64,000 nucleotides of DNA from Alphaproteobacteria bacterium UBA3768 (lineage in GTDB: Bacteria > Pseudomonadota > Alphaproteobacteria > CAAHEQ01 > UBA3637): NCBI GenBank assembly GCA_002372315.1, contig DFFU01000026.1, positions 1-64,000 on the forward strand, given 5' to 3'. Made by a program: the position numbers and the translations under genes. Shown here piece after piece: positions 8,454 to 18,225 of the stretch. The notes beneath the pieces were generated by a model. It was not told the DNA's origin. It ran no database searches and saw nothing but the letters and a program-made list of their open reading frames with translations. Positions within the stretch are counted from its first letter, which is position 1. Every line of letters begins with the position of its first letter.

Positions 8454-9065
8454 TTATCTCTTTGAGAATTGGAATCTCTTACGGGCTTTGGAAAGACCAG
8501 GTTTCTTACGTTCAACCACACGGCTATCACGTGTTAAGAATCCAGCCTTCTTTAAAGCGGTATGCAATTCGGGTTCAAACAAGTCCAAAGCACGACTGAT
8601 ACCATGGCGCAATGCATATGCTTGACCAGAAAGTCCACCACCAATAGCTGTGCAAACAACATCAAATTCACCCACACGATTTGTCACAACAAAAGGCTGG
8701 TTGATAATCATTTGTAACACAGGACGAGGGAAGTAATCTTTCATATCGCGATCATTGACGACGATTTTTCCTTTACCCAATTTAATGAAAACACGGGCAA
8801 TGGCATTTTTCTTTTTACCAGTTGCTTGACTGCGACCAAATTTATCCTTTTTGGGTTCACGTTTGGTGGCAACTTCTACTTTTACCTCTTTTGTTTCTTC
8901 CTTTGGTGTCTCAATTGTTTTTTCTTCATTGACGACAGTTTTCAAGTCTTCCAAAGATTTCTTGGCAACCTTTGAAACTTTCTTTTCCACAACAGTTTTC
9001 GTTGTTTCTTTTTTGGCTGTTGTTTTCTTGGTTGTCTTTTTTTCTGTTTCTTTTTTTGCGACCAT
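8454..9065 (-). CDS. rpsI: 30S ribosomal protein S9 with long N-terminal extension
   Basis: The C-terminal about 130 residues are a standard S9 ([37 protein letters not shown], ending [11 protein letters not shown], the tail that reaches the P-site tRNA). Residues 1-70 are a low-complexity Lys/Thr/Glu-rich extension not present in E. coli S9; alphaproteobacterial S9 proteins often carry some extension. The ATG overlaps the rplM stop (TAATG), so translation is coupled and this start is well supported. Second gene of the rplM-rpsI operon. Confidence 0.96.
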   Translation of the reverse strand: MVAKKETEKKTTKKTTAKKETTKTVVEKKVSKVAKKSLEDLKTVVNEEKTIETPKEETKEVKVEVATKREPKKDKFGRSQATGKKKNAIARVFIKLGKGKIVVNDRDMKDYFPRPVLQMIINQPFVVTNRVGEFDVVCTAIGGGLSGQAYALRHGISRALDLFEPELHTALKKAGFLTRDSRVVERKKPGLSKARKRFQFSKR

Positions 9066-9535
9066 TATTCACCTCTCTTGTTTTTGGGGTTTTTCTTGGC
9101 AATGTCCAACACGATTGGGTTTTGTGCGGCATGAGTATGTTCTGCCCCAGCAAAGACACGCAATTTTGTCATTTGTTGACGTCCTAATTTATTGCGAGAA
9201 ATCATCTTTTTCACAGCGTTAATCAAAACGCGTTCAGGGTGTTCAGCCAATTGAGCCTTTAAAGTGACATCCTTAATACCACCGATATAGCCAGTGTGAT
9301 GATAGTAATGCTTCTGTTCTTCTTTTTTACCTGTGACAGCGATTTTCGCAGCATTGATGACCACAACATAGTCGCCACAGTCTTGATTGGGGGTATAGCA
9401 GGCCTTATTCTTACCACGCAAAATGGTGGCAATTTGACTGGCCAAACGTCCCAAAACCAAATCAGTCGCATCAATCAAATACCATTTGATATCAGCGTCA
9501 GCTGGTTTGATATTTTGTGTTTGTTTTGTTGTCAT
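9065..9535 (-). CDS. rplM: 50S ribosomal protein L13
   Basis: A 156-residue L13 protein of the large ribosomal subunit, an early assembly protein. Diagnostic segments are [50 protein letters not shown] and [20 protein letters not shown]. It is the first gene of the classic rplM-rpsI operon and is preceded by AAAAGGAA and a consensus promoter at 9566-9594. Length is normal for the family. Confidence 0.97.
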   Translation of the reverse strand: MTTKQTQNIKPADADIKWYLIDATDLVLGRLASQIATILRGKNKACYTPNQDCGDYVVVINAAKIAVTGKKEEQKHYYHHTGYIGGIKDVTLKAQLAEHPERVLINAVKKMISRNKLGRQQMTKLRVFAGAEHTHAAQNPIVLDIAKKNPKNKRGE

Positions 9536-9565
9536 TTTTATTCCTTTTTGTTAAAAAACGTTTAA

Positions 9566-9594
9566 ATTATATCAGATAAGATTAGTAATGTCAA
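9566..9594 (-). promoter_or_regulatory. rplM promoter, perfect consensus
   Basis: TTGACA (9594-9589), 17-nt spacer and TATAAT (9571-9566) on the minus strand, an exact sigma-70 consensus as expected for a ribosomal protein operon. Confidence 0.9.
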
Positions 9595-9632
9595 GCAGTT
9601 TTTTGTGTGGTATTATAATACCAAATATAAAT

Positions 9633-10832
9633 CTATTCGTCTTTATTGGTTTTGAAATTGCCAGAGCCGGCATTACAGAAAAGTTTTTTTGTTACTTTAT
9701 CAAACATACAAGGTTCGCCTGAGTATTGTGATGATTCAGGCGAAAGAACGGGGATGAAATCACGAATAAGTGTTCCGTTATGATATATTTTACAGTAATA
9801 CATCTTGCCAACATAGTTTTTTTCCCTTGGATTTGCTTTAAATAAAAGTATATTAGAAAAAACGGTTTGTTTTGCTCTCAAAGTTCCTGTTGTAGTTACC
9901 CCATTTACAGTTAAACTTTTTATTAAAGTATCTCCATTTGCTTCAGCACTTATATAAAAGTCGTTTGCACCAGAAAAAGTAGCAGAAGTAGTATTTACAT
10001 CTGCTGGATTTGGTGCTTCTTTTGTATAATTAAAAACATATTTTTGATATAAACCTAAAACATTTCCACCACCATTCAGAATATAATATCCAACTATATC
10101 TTGTTCTGCAGTTGGCATATCAGGTGTATAAACGTGTGTTTCGTATTTTAAAGTCGTTGAAGTTGGCACATAACCCGTATCAATATACTGTGCTCCAGTG
10201 GATTCCAAATATTCCAGTTTTTCGCAGCCATCTTGACAGGAGTGCGCTTCAAGATTACAAACCATACATTCATTTTCTTGATTACAATCCTCATTCGTTT
10301 CACACGCATGGGTAGGGGTAGCACAAGACCCTATACAAATCCCTTGACTTTGACCATCCGCTATTTGACATACCCCACATACATTACAATCTAAATCGCT
10401 GTGACAAAATTTTGTGGAAACAGCACCTTCTAAATTTTTATGAAATGTCCATTCAAATTGATTCGTTACAACACACGTAAAGGGTATAATTTGGCTGGCC
10501 AAAGGCATCCCCTTATTTAACAGCTCCTGACAAATGGATTGGGGAATATTGGATACAACCAATTTAAAGTAGTCCTGATTGACCTTTTGGGCAGACACAG
10601 GATATTTATCATCAATTTTATTGGAAAAATCGGATAAAGCACATTCTGTCCGATCCATCATGACCATTTGAGCAGAACACGTATGTGCCATCATATTGAT
10701 ATCGTGTAAAATCGTGTTGGCATCATGGGAATTGACTATATGGCGATATCCCCATATCCCCACAACAGACAATATACCCACTATAGCCAATGTCCCCAAC
10801 ATCTCTGTTAAACTGCGCCCGCGCTCTGTCAT
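9633..10832 (-). CDS. prepilin-like, Cys-rich, lectin-fold-like surface protein
   Basis: A 399-residue protein. Its N-terminus MTERG|RSLTEMLG followed by a hydrophobic helix (LAIVGILSVVGIW) matches a type IV prepilin/pseudopilin class III leader: cleavage after Gly5 and Glu at +5. A pilin-like segment follows to about residue 150, then a Cys-rich region (CHSDLDCNVCGVCQ, NECMVCNLEAHSCQDGC) and ESTGAQYIDTGY leading into a beta-rich, LamG-like domain. The last residues GSGNFKTNKDE repeat those of the paralogue at 1-864. Start follows AAGGAGG. A structured leader with a terminator lies immediately upstream. Function unknown; adhesion or fibre tip is inference. Confidence 0.8.
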   Translation of the reverse strand: MTERGRSLTEMLGTLAIVGILSVVGIWGYRHIVNSHDANTILHDINMMAHTCSAQMVMMDRTECALSDFSNKIDDKYPVSAQKVNQDYFKLVVSNIPQSICQELLNKGMPLASQIIPFTCVVTNQFEWTFHKNLEGAVSTKFCHSDLDCNVCGVCQIADGQSQGICIGSCATPTHACETNEDCNQENECMVCNLEAHSCQDGCEKLEYLESTGAQYIDTGYVPTSTTLKYETHVYTPDMPTAEQDIVGYYILNGGGNVLGLYQKYVFNYTKEAPNPADVNTTSATFSGANDFYISAEANGDTLIKSLTVNGVTTTGTLRAKQTVFSNILLFKANPREKNYVGKMYYCKIYHNGTLIRDFIPVLSPESSQYSGEPCMFDKVTKKLFCNAGSGNFKTNKDE

Positions 10833-10847
10833 GATAACCTCCTTTTA

Positions 10848-10878
10848 AAAATAAAAAATCCACTTTTTTAAAAGTGGA
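10848..10878 (-). terminator. intrinsic terminator 20 nt upstream of the prepilin-like gene
   Basis: Stem TCCACTTTT / AAAAGTGGA followed by TTTTTTATTTTT on the minus strand. It lies between the promoter at 11012-11040 and the gene starting at 10832, so read-through must be needed for expression from that promoter. Confidence 0.8.
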
Positions 10879-11005
10879 CGGACGCTGAAAAACTGTCATG
10901 TCGAGCAGTGCTACTTATTCAATATATTCAGTAGACCATCCGCCCGCAGGCGGTACTCCGACACGAACGGAATTTCAGTTCCGGCTTATGTGCAATGACA
11001 TAAGC
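10848..11005 (-). ncRNA. candidate cis-regulatory or small RNA with possible pseudoknot
   Basis: A transcript starting near 11005 would open with a perfect 8-bp hairpin (11005-10998 / 10991-10984), then a hairpin CGGAA/TTCCG (10983-10979 / 10972-10968). A long-range stem follows (10963-10956 / 10905-10899) enclosing CCGCC/GGCGG (10953-10940) and CTACT/AGTAG (10934-10930 / 10915-10911), and finally a terminator. The loop CUGAAA (10978-10973) is complementary to UUUCAG (10890-10885), a possible pseudoknot. The stretch is more GC-rich than its surroundings. I recognise no named riboswitch. Confidence 0.55.
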
Positions 11006-11011
11006 AGAGCC

Positions 11012-11040
11012 AATTTAAATCATTTTAGATAAAATGTCAA
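11012..11040 (-). promoter_or_regulatory. promoter of the 10.9-kb leader RNA
   Basis: TTGACA (11040-11035), 17-nt spacer, TAAATT (11017-11012) on the minus strand; predicted start about 11005, exactly at the first hairpin of the RNA. Confidence 0.75.
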
Positions 11041-11109
11041 ATCAAAATTATTAAAAATTTTGTTGCATTATATAAAAAAATAGTTTAAGGTACTGAAAAA
11101 GGAGTTATC

Positions 11110-11805
11110 ATGAAGAAAAAAATAAACAGTGATTTTCCAGATTTGTCTTGGCGTCGTTACCTTGTGCCACCTGTTCATAAAGAGGGTTTAAAAATTTTAG
11201 GGGTTGTTTTGACTATCTCTATTGCATTTGGGTTCATTTCTGCATGGTTTGGGTTGCTTTTTGGCCCATTCTGTGTGTTTTCATTCTATTTCTTTCGTAA
11301 TCCTGAACGTGTTGTTCCAACAGGTGAGAATTTGATTTTGGCCCCTGCTGATGGTATCGTATGTAAAATAGAAGAAGTGGATACCCCTAAGGCTTTTAAA
11401 ATGAAAGATAAAAAGTTGACACGTGTGAGTATTTTTATGAGTGTCTTTAATGTGCATGTGAATCGTGCACCTGTTTCGGGAAAAGTGACTGCTTTAAATT
11501 ATCATCCAGGAAAGTTTGTCAGTGTTGCCGAAAAAGATAGTGAAGATAATGAACGTCAAGAAATTTTGTTGACAACTGACAACAAAGTTCAGTTAGCTTT
11601 TACACAAATTGCAGGTTTGGTAGCCCGTAGGATTTACTGTCCTTTAAAAGTAGGGGATGACTTGAAAGCAGGACAAGTCTTTGGGATGATTCGTTTTGGA
11701 TCCAGATTAGATGTTTATTTGCCCAAAAAAGTAAAACCTGAAGTATTGGTAGGCCAAACAATGGTTGCAGGTGAAACTGTTATCGCAAAATTAGGTGAGG
11801 AGTAA
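11110..11805 (+). CDS. psd: phosphatidylserine decarboxylase
   Basis: A 231-residue short-type PSD that converts phosphatidylserine to phosphatidylethanolamine at the inner membrane. An N-terminal hydrophobic segment (about residues 28-60) anchors it, then APADGIV, the FMSVFNVHVNRAPVSG core and the autocleavage motif RFGSRLDVYLP, whose Ser becomes the pyruvoyl group. The short length and GSR site are typical of the alphaproteobacterial/archaeal-like subfamily. AAGGAG precedes the ATG. It is followed within 5 bp by pssA, the preceding step of the same pathway. Confidence 0.94.
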   Translation: MKKKINSDFPDLSWRRYLVPPVHKEGLKILGVVLTISIAFGFISAWFGLLFGPFCVFSFYFFRNPERVVPTGENLILAPADGIVCKIEEVDTPKAFKMKDKKLTRVSIFMSVFNVHVNRAPVSGKVTALNYHPGKFVSVAEKDSEDNERQEILLTTDNKVQLAFTQIAGLVARRIYCPLKVGDDLKAGQVFGMIRFGSRLDVYLPKKVKPEVLVGQTMVAGETVIAKLGEE

Positions 11806-11809
11806 AAAA

Positions 11810-12601
11810 ATGACAAATAAAGAAGTAAACCCGAAAATTATTTTTCCAAATGCAGTGACTATGTTGGCATTAGCGTTCGGTGTTTCCTCTATAAATATGT
11901 CTTTATGGGGGAACTGGAAAATGGCTGTTATATTTATTATTTTGGCTGGTCTTTTCGACTTTCTAGATGGGAAAGTGGCGCGTTTATTGGGGGTTTCATC
12001 TAAATTTGGGGCTGAGTTGGATTCTTTATCAGATTTTGTAAGTTTTGGTGTGGCGCCAGGATTATTGATGTATCAATGGAGCATGAATGCTCAATATCGT
12101 CTGATGGCTATGAATAATATAGCCTATAAACCTATGGCGGTTGGGATTGCATGGTGTTTTATTTTGTTTTTAGCAATGTGTTGTGCGACACGATTGGCTC
12201 GATTTAATACAATGCTAGACGAAAAGCAACCAGATTATTGGAAGCACTTTTTTATGGGGGTGCCGGCTCCTGCTGGTGGAGCTTTGGCGATGTTGCCTTT
12301 AATTTTATGGTTAGCTACAAATCAAACATATAGTTTTCTGCGTTCACCGTTGTTTGCTGGTACTTTTGTTGTATTTTCTGGTGTAATGATGGCTAGTAAA
12401 ATTCCAACTTTTTGTTTAAAGCATATTCATATTGATCGTGATTATGCGTGGATTTTACTTGTTTTTCTTCTTTTGTTGATTGCAGGCTTGATGACATATA
12501 CGTGGATTGTGATGAGTGTTCTTGGTGTTTTTTATCTCTTATCAATCCCAGCTAGTATTTGCCTGTTTTTAAAACTAAAAAAGAAAGTATTGTCGAAATA
12601 A
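11810..12601 (+). CDS. pssA: CDP-diacylglycerol-serine O-phosphatidyltransferase
   Basis: A 263-residue multispanning CDP-alcohol phosphatidyltransferase making phosphatidylserine from CDP-diacylglycerol and serine. The signature D-G-x2-A-R-x8-G-x3-D-x3-D is visible as FLDGKVARLLGVSSKFGAEL followed by DSLSDF. About seven hydrophobic segments follow. The ATG at 11810 is preceded by GAGGAG overlapping the psd stop; an upstream in-frame GTG inside psd is less likely. The psd-pssA order is common in alphaproteobacteria. Confidence 0.95.
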   Translation: MTNKEVNPKIIFPNAVTMLALAFGVSSINMSLWGNWKMAVIFIILAGLFDFLDGKVARLLGVSSKFGAELDSLSDFVSFGVAPGLLMYQWSMNAQYRLMAMNNIAYKPMAVGIAWCFILFLAMCCATRLARFNTMLDEKQPDYWKHFFMGVPAPAGGALAMLPLILWLATNQTYSFLRSPLFAGTFVVFSGVMMASKIPTFCLKHIHIDRDYAWILLVFLLLLIAGLMTYTWIVMSVLGVFYLLSIPASICLFLKLKKKVLSK

Positions 12602-12623
12602 AAAAGTAAGAAGGGGGGGGAGA

Positions 12624-13154
12624 ATGTTTCGAAAAATTTTATTTTGTATACTTTTGGGACTTCCCTTGGTTGTGAATGCCCAAAACACATTACGCAAAAA
12701 ATCACCTGAAGCTATGAATAGAGTGCGTCAAATTTTGGACATGAAGGTTTTTCATGATAGAATGATTGTGAAAGATATTTTAAAGTCTATGCGTGATCAG
12801 GATGCGTCAGGTAGAACATCAGATCCAGATTTGCTCAATGAAATGGGGCATGAAGGATTGTTTTCAAAAAAAGATTCTGATATAATTCGTAAAGAATCTG
12901 CACGTAAAGTTGTGCGTACCAGATTGATGAAAAAAACTTGGGAAGAACAGGAAAAAGAAATTGATGAAGATCCTTTTGAGGCTTTTATTGGTTTAATTGA
13001 AAATCAGGAAGTTCCCAATTTAAAAAAAGAGGAGTTGGATAGTCTCAATTCTGTGGATAAAACTGTAATACCTAGAACATTACAGATGTTGACAGAGTCA
13101 GGTCCAAGTGTTGGAGCAGAAGCGGTGTCTGTGACCTATGATGAAGTGCGCTAG
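12624..13154 (+). CDS. secreted protein of unknown function
   Basis: A 176-residue protein with a clear signal peptide (MFRKILFCILLGLPLVVNAQ, predicted cleavage after NA). The mature part is highly charged and mostly helical with no motif I recognise. It is preceded by a very G-rich ribosome binding region (AAGAAGGGGGGGGAG). It lies between pssA and trmJ in a tightly packed plus-strand run, so it is probably expressed with phospholipid and cell-envelope genes. Periplasmic location is inferred; function unknown. Confidence 0.75.
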   Translation: MFRKILFCILLGLPLVVNAQNTLRKKSPEAMNRVRQILDMKVFHDRMIVKDILKSMRDQDASGRTSDPDLLNEMGHEGLFSKKDSDIIRKESARKVVRTRLMKKTWEEQEKEIDEDPFEAFIGLIENQEVPNLKKEELDSLNSVDKTVIPRTLQMLTESGPSVGAEAVSVTYDEVR

Positions 13155-13159
13155 TTCGA

Positions 13160-13897
13160 ATGAAATATAAAAAAAATCTTAAAAGGTTGGCTCCTATAGT
13201 TGTTTTGGTACGGCCACAGTTGGCTCAAAATATAGGGATGGTTGCACGGGCAATGATGAATTGTGGTTTATCAGAATTACGCTTGGTAAATCCGAAGCAA
13301 TCCCAACTTTCAAAAGAAGCGATTTCCGCTTCATCAGGTGCGCAGAGTATTTTGGAACAAGCAAAAAAGTATAATTCATTATCCTTGGCTCTTTCGGATG
13401 TGAATTATACGTTTGCAACAACAGCACGTCAACGGGATATGGTTAAATCGGTTTGTTCTCCCGAAAGCGCTAATTTAAAAATAAATCAACTTCTAAAATC
13501 AAAACAAAAGGTTGCATTGATTTTTGGACCGGAGCGTACTGGTTTGGAAAATGATGATCTTATTTTGGCCAACGCAATTTTATCTGTCAATTTAAATCCT
13601 GTTCACCCATCACTTAATTTAGCTCAAGCTGTTTTATTGATTGGTTGGAGTTGGTGGAACAGTCAAAATGATGTGATTGAAAATAAGAATTATTCTTTGG
13701 CCTCACATGACGAATTAGAACAATTTTTAACTTTTTTGGAAAATACATTATCACAAAATGGTTATTTTCAATGGGCTGATAAAAAGCAGAGGATGATAAA
13801 TAATATGCGAAACATCTTTGTACGCAATGAATTGACTTCATCCGAAATAAAAACATTGTACAGAATGATAAAAAAAATTTCTGGCAGAAAAATTTAG
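13160..13897 (+). CDS. trmJ: TrmH/SpoU-family tRNA 2'-O-methyltransferase, TrmJ-like
   Basis: A 245-residue SPOUT methyltransferase. The three family motifs are present: N-I-G-x-V-A-R-A-M (motif 1), IFGPERTGLENDD (motif 2) and HPSLNLAQAV (motif 3, forming the trefoil knot that binds S-adenosylmethionine). TrmJ methylates the ribose at position 32 of several tRNAs. The C-terminal helical extension (to KKISGRKI) fits the TrmJ subgroup. The ATG starts 5 bp after the preceding stop, within the same operon. Exact tRNA targets cannot be read from sequence. Confidence 0.85.
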   Translation: MKYKKNLKRLAPIVVLVRPQLAQNIGMVARAMMNCGLSELRLVNPKQSQLSKEAISASSGAQSILEQAKKYNSLSLALSDVNYTFATTARQRDMVKSVCSPESANLKINQLLKSKQKVALIFGPERTGLENDDLILANAILSVNLNPVHPSLNLAQAVLLIGWSWWNSQNDVIENKNYSLASHDELEQFLTFLENTLSQNGYFQWADKKQRMINNMRNIFVRNELTSSEIKTLYRMIKKISGRKI

Positions 13898-13950
13898 TTT
13901 TTTTATTAAAAAGTACTTGTTTTTTTGATGAAATTTGTGTATGAACATAA

Positions 13951-15033
<1,083 letters not shown>

Positions 15034-15050
15034 GTTGAAAGAGGTTGCCC

Positions 15051-15905
15051 ATGGAGAGCAAAGTCTTTCGTTTAAAACGTATAAGGGCACAGATAAGACG
15101 TTTGTTACCTCTTTTCTTTTTGTTTGTTGCGTTGCTCATCATGGTTTTGGTGCGTTCCGATTCCCCAGCTGTTACCGAGATTCGGACTATTCTATGGGAG
15201 TATATAACTCCTGTTGTTTCTGTTGTAAAACGTCCCGTTCTCTGGATAAAAAGTGGTACAGAGGGAGTTAAGGATTTGATTTTCACTTATCAAAATAATA
15301 TTGAGTTAAAACAAGAAAATCAAGATCTAAAAAAGTGGCAATTACAGGCCTTAAAATTACAAACAGAGAATATTGAATTAAAAAGACATTTTAATTATAA
15401 AATTTCAAATAAAGTAAAAGAAATAATGGCTGAAATTGTCTTAGATGAGGGAGGGGAATTTGGTCGTTCTTTTGTTGTGCAGGCTGGTCGTGAACAGGGT
15501 GTAAAAAAGGGAATGCTTGCATTTGGACCAGTTGGATTATTTGGGCGAATTACTCATGTTGGGAAAAAATATTCTCGTTTAATGCCCATGACTGACTATA
15601 TGTCTCATGTCCCTGTCTATGTTGGGCAGGAAAAAAAAGTAGCCTTTTTGATTGGAGATAATACTGATAGGCCCTATTTGCAATTTACTGATGAAAAAGA
15701 ATATGCACAAAAAAATGATATTGTCTTTTCATCCGGATATATGGGAATTTATCCATCTAATTTACCCATTGGTCGGGTTGATCAAGAAAATGAAAATGCT
15801 CCGCGTGTGCTATTATTTGAAAATATTAACGGTTTAACATTTGTTCGGCTGATAGATTTTGGATTAACAGAAAATCTTTTAAGTGAAGATTTGGAGTCGC
15901 TGTGA
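15051..15905 (+). CDS. mreC: cell-shape protein MreC
   Basis: A 284-residue bitopic inner-membrane protein: a short basic cytoplasmic start, one membrane helix at about residues 20-40 (LLPLFFLFVALLIMVLV), a periplasmic coiled coil (NNIELKQENQDLKKWQLQAL) and the beta-sheet MreC domain (VVQAGREQGVKKGMLAFGPVGLFGRI, MSHVPVYV). It links MreB to PBP2 and RodA. ATG 15051 is preferred over the TTG six bases upstream because of the AGAGG spacing. Its stop overlaps the GTG start of mreD. Confidence 0.93.
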   Translation: MESKVFRLKRIRAQIRRLLPLFFLFVALLIMVLVRSDSPAVTEIRTILWEYITPVVSVVKRPVLWIKSGTEGVKDLIFTYQNNIELKQENQDLKKWQLQALKLQTENIELKRHFNYKISNKVKEIMAEIVLDEGGEFGRSFVVQAGREQGVKKGMLAFGPVGLFGRITHVGKKYSRLMPMTDYMSHVPVYVGQEKKVAFLIGDNTDRPYLQFTDEKEYAQKNDIVFSSGYMGIYPSNLPIGRVDQENENAPRVLLFENINGLTFVRLIDFGLTENLLSEDLESL

Positions 15906-16408
15906 AAACAAAATTATTGAAAAATTTTTTATACTATTTTTTCCCCATTTTATGGGCTATTTTGTTTGTTTGTATAGGGGTTATTCCAACACGCTTGTTT
16001 CAAAATTTTCATCAAAATATTCCGTTTATTTTGGTTGTGATATTTTACTTTGCTTTATTTGGTTCTAACAGGTTGAATGTGTTGATTGTTTTTGGGCTTG
16101 GTTTATTGACAGATTTTCTATCCCCATCTGCTATATTGGGTTTAAATGCTTTTATATATGTTATAATGTTCTTTATGGCGCAATTGTTTAAAAGTTATCT
16201 ATATAATCTTTCTTTTTGTCATTTATGGATTATTTTTTGTATTTTAATGTTGTTTGTAGACATAGTATGGGTTTGGTTAGCACGATTTACAACAAATTTA
16301 TGGGTAACACCATCATTTTGGTTTGTCCAATATTTATTTACTTGCATGTTTTATCCGATTATTGTGTGGATAACTGCTAAGTTAAATCTATATACAAAGG
16401 ATGTGTGA
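15902..16408 (+). CDS. mreD: rod-shape-determining membrane protein MreD
   Basis: A 168-residue, very hydrophobic protein with about five membrane segments and little sequence conservation, as usual for MreD. The assignment rests on size, topology and its position between mreC and mrdA. It starts at GTG 15902, overlapping the mreC stop by 4 bp (GTGA), and ends by overlapping mrdA (TGATG), so translation of the three genes is coupled. Confidence 0.88.
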   Translation: MKTKLLKNFLYYFFPILWAILFVCIGVIPTRLFQNFHQNIPFILVVIFYFALFGSNRLNVLIVFGLGLLTDFLSPSAILGLNAFIYVIMFFMAQLFKSYLYNLSFCHLWIIFCILMLFVDIVWVWLARFTTNLWVTPSFWFVQYLFTCMFYPIIVWITAKLNLYTKDV

Positions 16409-18225
16409 TGGTTGTATGGCGTTATGAAAAAAAGCATATCCTTACAAAAAGATTGATGGTTTTATCTAGTTTCTTTCTAATAGTGTTTATTATTTTAATT
16501 GGACGTTTATTTTATTTACAAATTATTTTGGGTGATAAATATTTCTTGATGGCCGAAAAAAATCGTTTATCTGTTCGTTTAACAATGCCAGATCGGGGAA
16601 GGATTTATGACCGAAATGGTGTGATATTAGCGGATAATACCAGTACTTTTCAAGCTGTTTTAATTAAGGAACAAGCCAAGGATTATAAAAAAGTATTAAA
16701 ACGTTTTTCAATGATTATTAATTTAGACGAAGAGGAATTGGAACACATTCAAAAGGATTTAAAGCGCAAGCGTGATTTCATGTTGGTTCGTTTGAAAGAT
16801 AATTTGTCGTCTGAGCAAGTTGCTTTGTTATATCTTAATGCACCAGATTTACCAGGTGTACAAATAGAACGTGGAAAAATCCGGCGATATCGTGAAAAAG
16901 AACGCTATGCACACACATTGGGATATGTGTCTTTACTCACAGATTCTGATACCGATAAAAAAGATGATCCTTTGTTGGATTTGCCTGGCTACAGAATTGG
17001 GAAAACGGGTATTGAAAAAAGTCAAAATAATTTGTTGAAAGGTGTTCCAGGTTATTTAAAAAGTGAAGTTAATGCATCGGGCCGTACAGTGCGGATTTTG
17101 GAAAAAGCAAATCCTGTACCAGGAAAAGATATAAAATTGACTATTGATAATCGCTTACAAAAATTTGCATTATCAACTTTGGGTGAACATGCCGCCAGTG
17201 CCATTGTTATGGATGTAAATACAGGTGAAATATTATCAATGGTTTCAGCTCCTTCATTTGATCCAAGTTTGTTCCTGGCGCCAATCAGTGTCAAAAACTG
17301 GGAAAAATTACGCGATGATAAACGTTCTCCACTTCAAAATAAAGCTTTGAATGGAACTTATTCACCTGGATCAATATTTAAACTTGTGGTAGCACTGGCG
17401 GGTTTAGAAAGCAAAACAATAAAACAGCATACGACAATTAATTGTGCAGGGCATACTAAATTGGGCGAACAAAAGTTTCACTGTTGGAAGTCAACAGGGC
17501 ATGGTCCCTTGGATTTAATAGGAGCTCTTGCAGCTTCATGCGATGTTTACTTTTATGAAATTTCTCAGCGTATTGGGGCGGAAAATATATTGAATACGGC
17601 TCGCAAATTGGGTTTTGGAGAAAAAACAGGGATAGAGATGGAAGGGGAAAGAGCAGGGATTGTTCCTTCTTTTGAATGGAAAAAGAAAAAATTTAATGAT
17701 TCTTGGCGCATGGGGGATACTTTAAATTTAAGTATTGGTCAGGGTTTTTTAAATGTGACACCTCTTCAAATTGTTCGTGCTGTTGCTGCAATTGCAAATG
17801 GTGGAAAATTGATACAGCCTCATCTATTAAAAAGTACAAAAGCAAATGTTAAAAATTTGGATTTTGATCCTCAAAATTTAAATATTGTACGAACAGGTAT
17901 GTTTCAAGTTGTTAATGAACCAGGAGCAACAGCCTATGGGGCTCGTTTTAATTTGAATGGGATGAAAATGGCTGGTAAAACAGCCACAACACAGGTACGT
18001 CGTATAACTCAAGAGCAACGTGATAAAGGGCTGCTAAAGGAAAAAGATATTCCTTGGCAATATCGTGATCATGCCTTGTTTGCTGCCTATGCACCTACAG
18101 ATGATCCTCGCTATGCCATTGTTGTGGTGGTGGAGCATGGTGGTGGTGGCAGCCGTGTCGCAGCGCCCATTGCATCAAAGATTTTACAAGAAACATTACG
18201 TTTAGATTTAGAAGGTGAGAAATGA
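16408..18225 (+). CDS. mrdA: penicillin-binding protein 2 (elongasome transpeptidase)
   Basis: A 605-residue class B PBP. One membrane anchor lies at residues 14-37, a dimerisation/pedestal domain begins with RLTMPDRGRIYDRNG, and the transpeptidase domain has the acylated Ser322 in SPGSIFK and SCDVYFY as the SxN-like motif. The third active-site motif reads GKTATTQVRR near residue 524, so the usual KTG is KTA, a notable substitution. It cross-links peptidoglycan during side-wall growth with RodA. ATG 16408 shares a base with the mreD stop. Confidence 0.94.
   Translation: MVVWRYEKKHILTKRLMVLSSFFLIVFIILIGRLFYLQIILGDKYFLMAEKNRLSVRLTMPDRGRIYDRNGVILADNTSTFQAVLIKEQAKDYKKVLKRFSMIINLDEEELEHIQKDLKRKRDFMLVRLKDNLSSEQVALLYLNAPDLPGVQIERGKIRRYREKERYAHTLGYVSLLTDSDTDKKDDPLLDLPGYRIGKTGIEKSQNNLLKGVPGYLKSEVNASGRTVRILEKANPVPGKDIKLTIDNRLQKFALSTLGEHAASAIVMDVNTGEILSMVSAPSFDPSLFLAPISVKNWEKLRDDKRSPLQNKALNGTYSPGSIFKLVVALAGLESKTIKQHTTINCAGHTKLGEQKFHCWKSTGHGPLDLIGALAASCDVYFYEISQRIGAENILNTARKLGFGEKTGIEMEGERAGIVPSFEWKKKKFNDSWRMGDTLNLSIGQGFLNVTPLQIVRAVAAIANGGKLIQPHLLKSTKANVKNLDFDPQNLNIVRTGMFQVVNEPGATAYGARFNLNGMKMAGKTATTQVRRITQEQRDKGLLKEKDIPWQYRDHALFAAYAPTDDPRYAIVVVVEHGGGGSRVAAPIASKILQETLRLDLEGEK

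Noticed and set aside
8851..9222. Forward frame of 123 codons opposite rpsI
   Set aside because: It is the complement of the Lys-rich S9 extension (Phe/Ser-rich product), a shadow.
10848..11005. SRP RNA, tmRNA or RNase P RNA
   Set aside because: The diagnostic conserved segments of each are missing.
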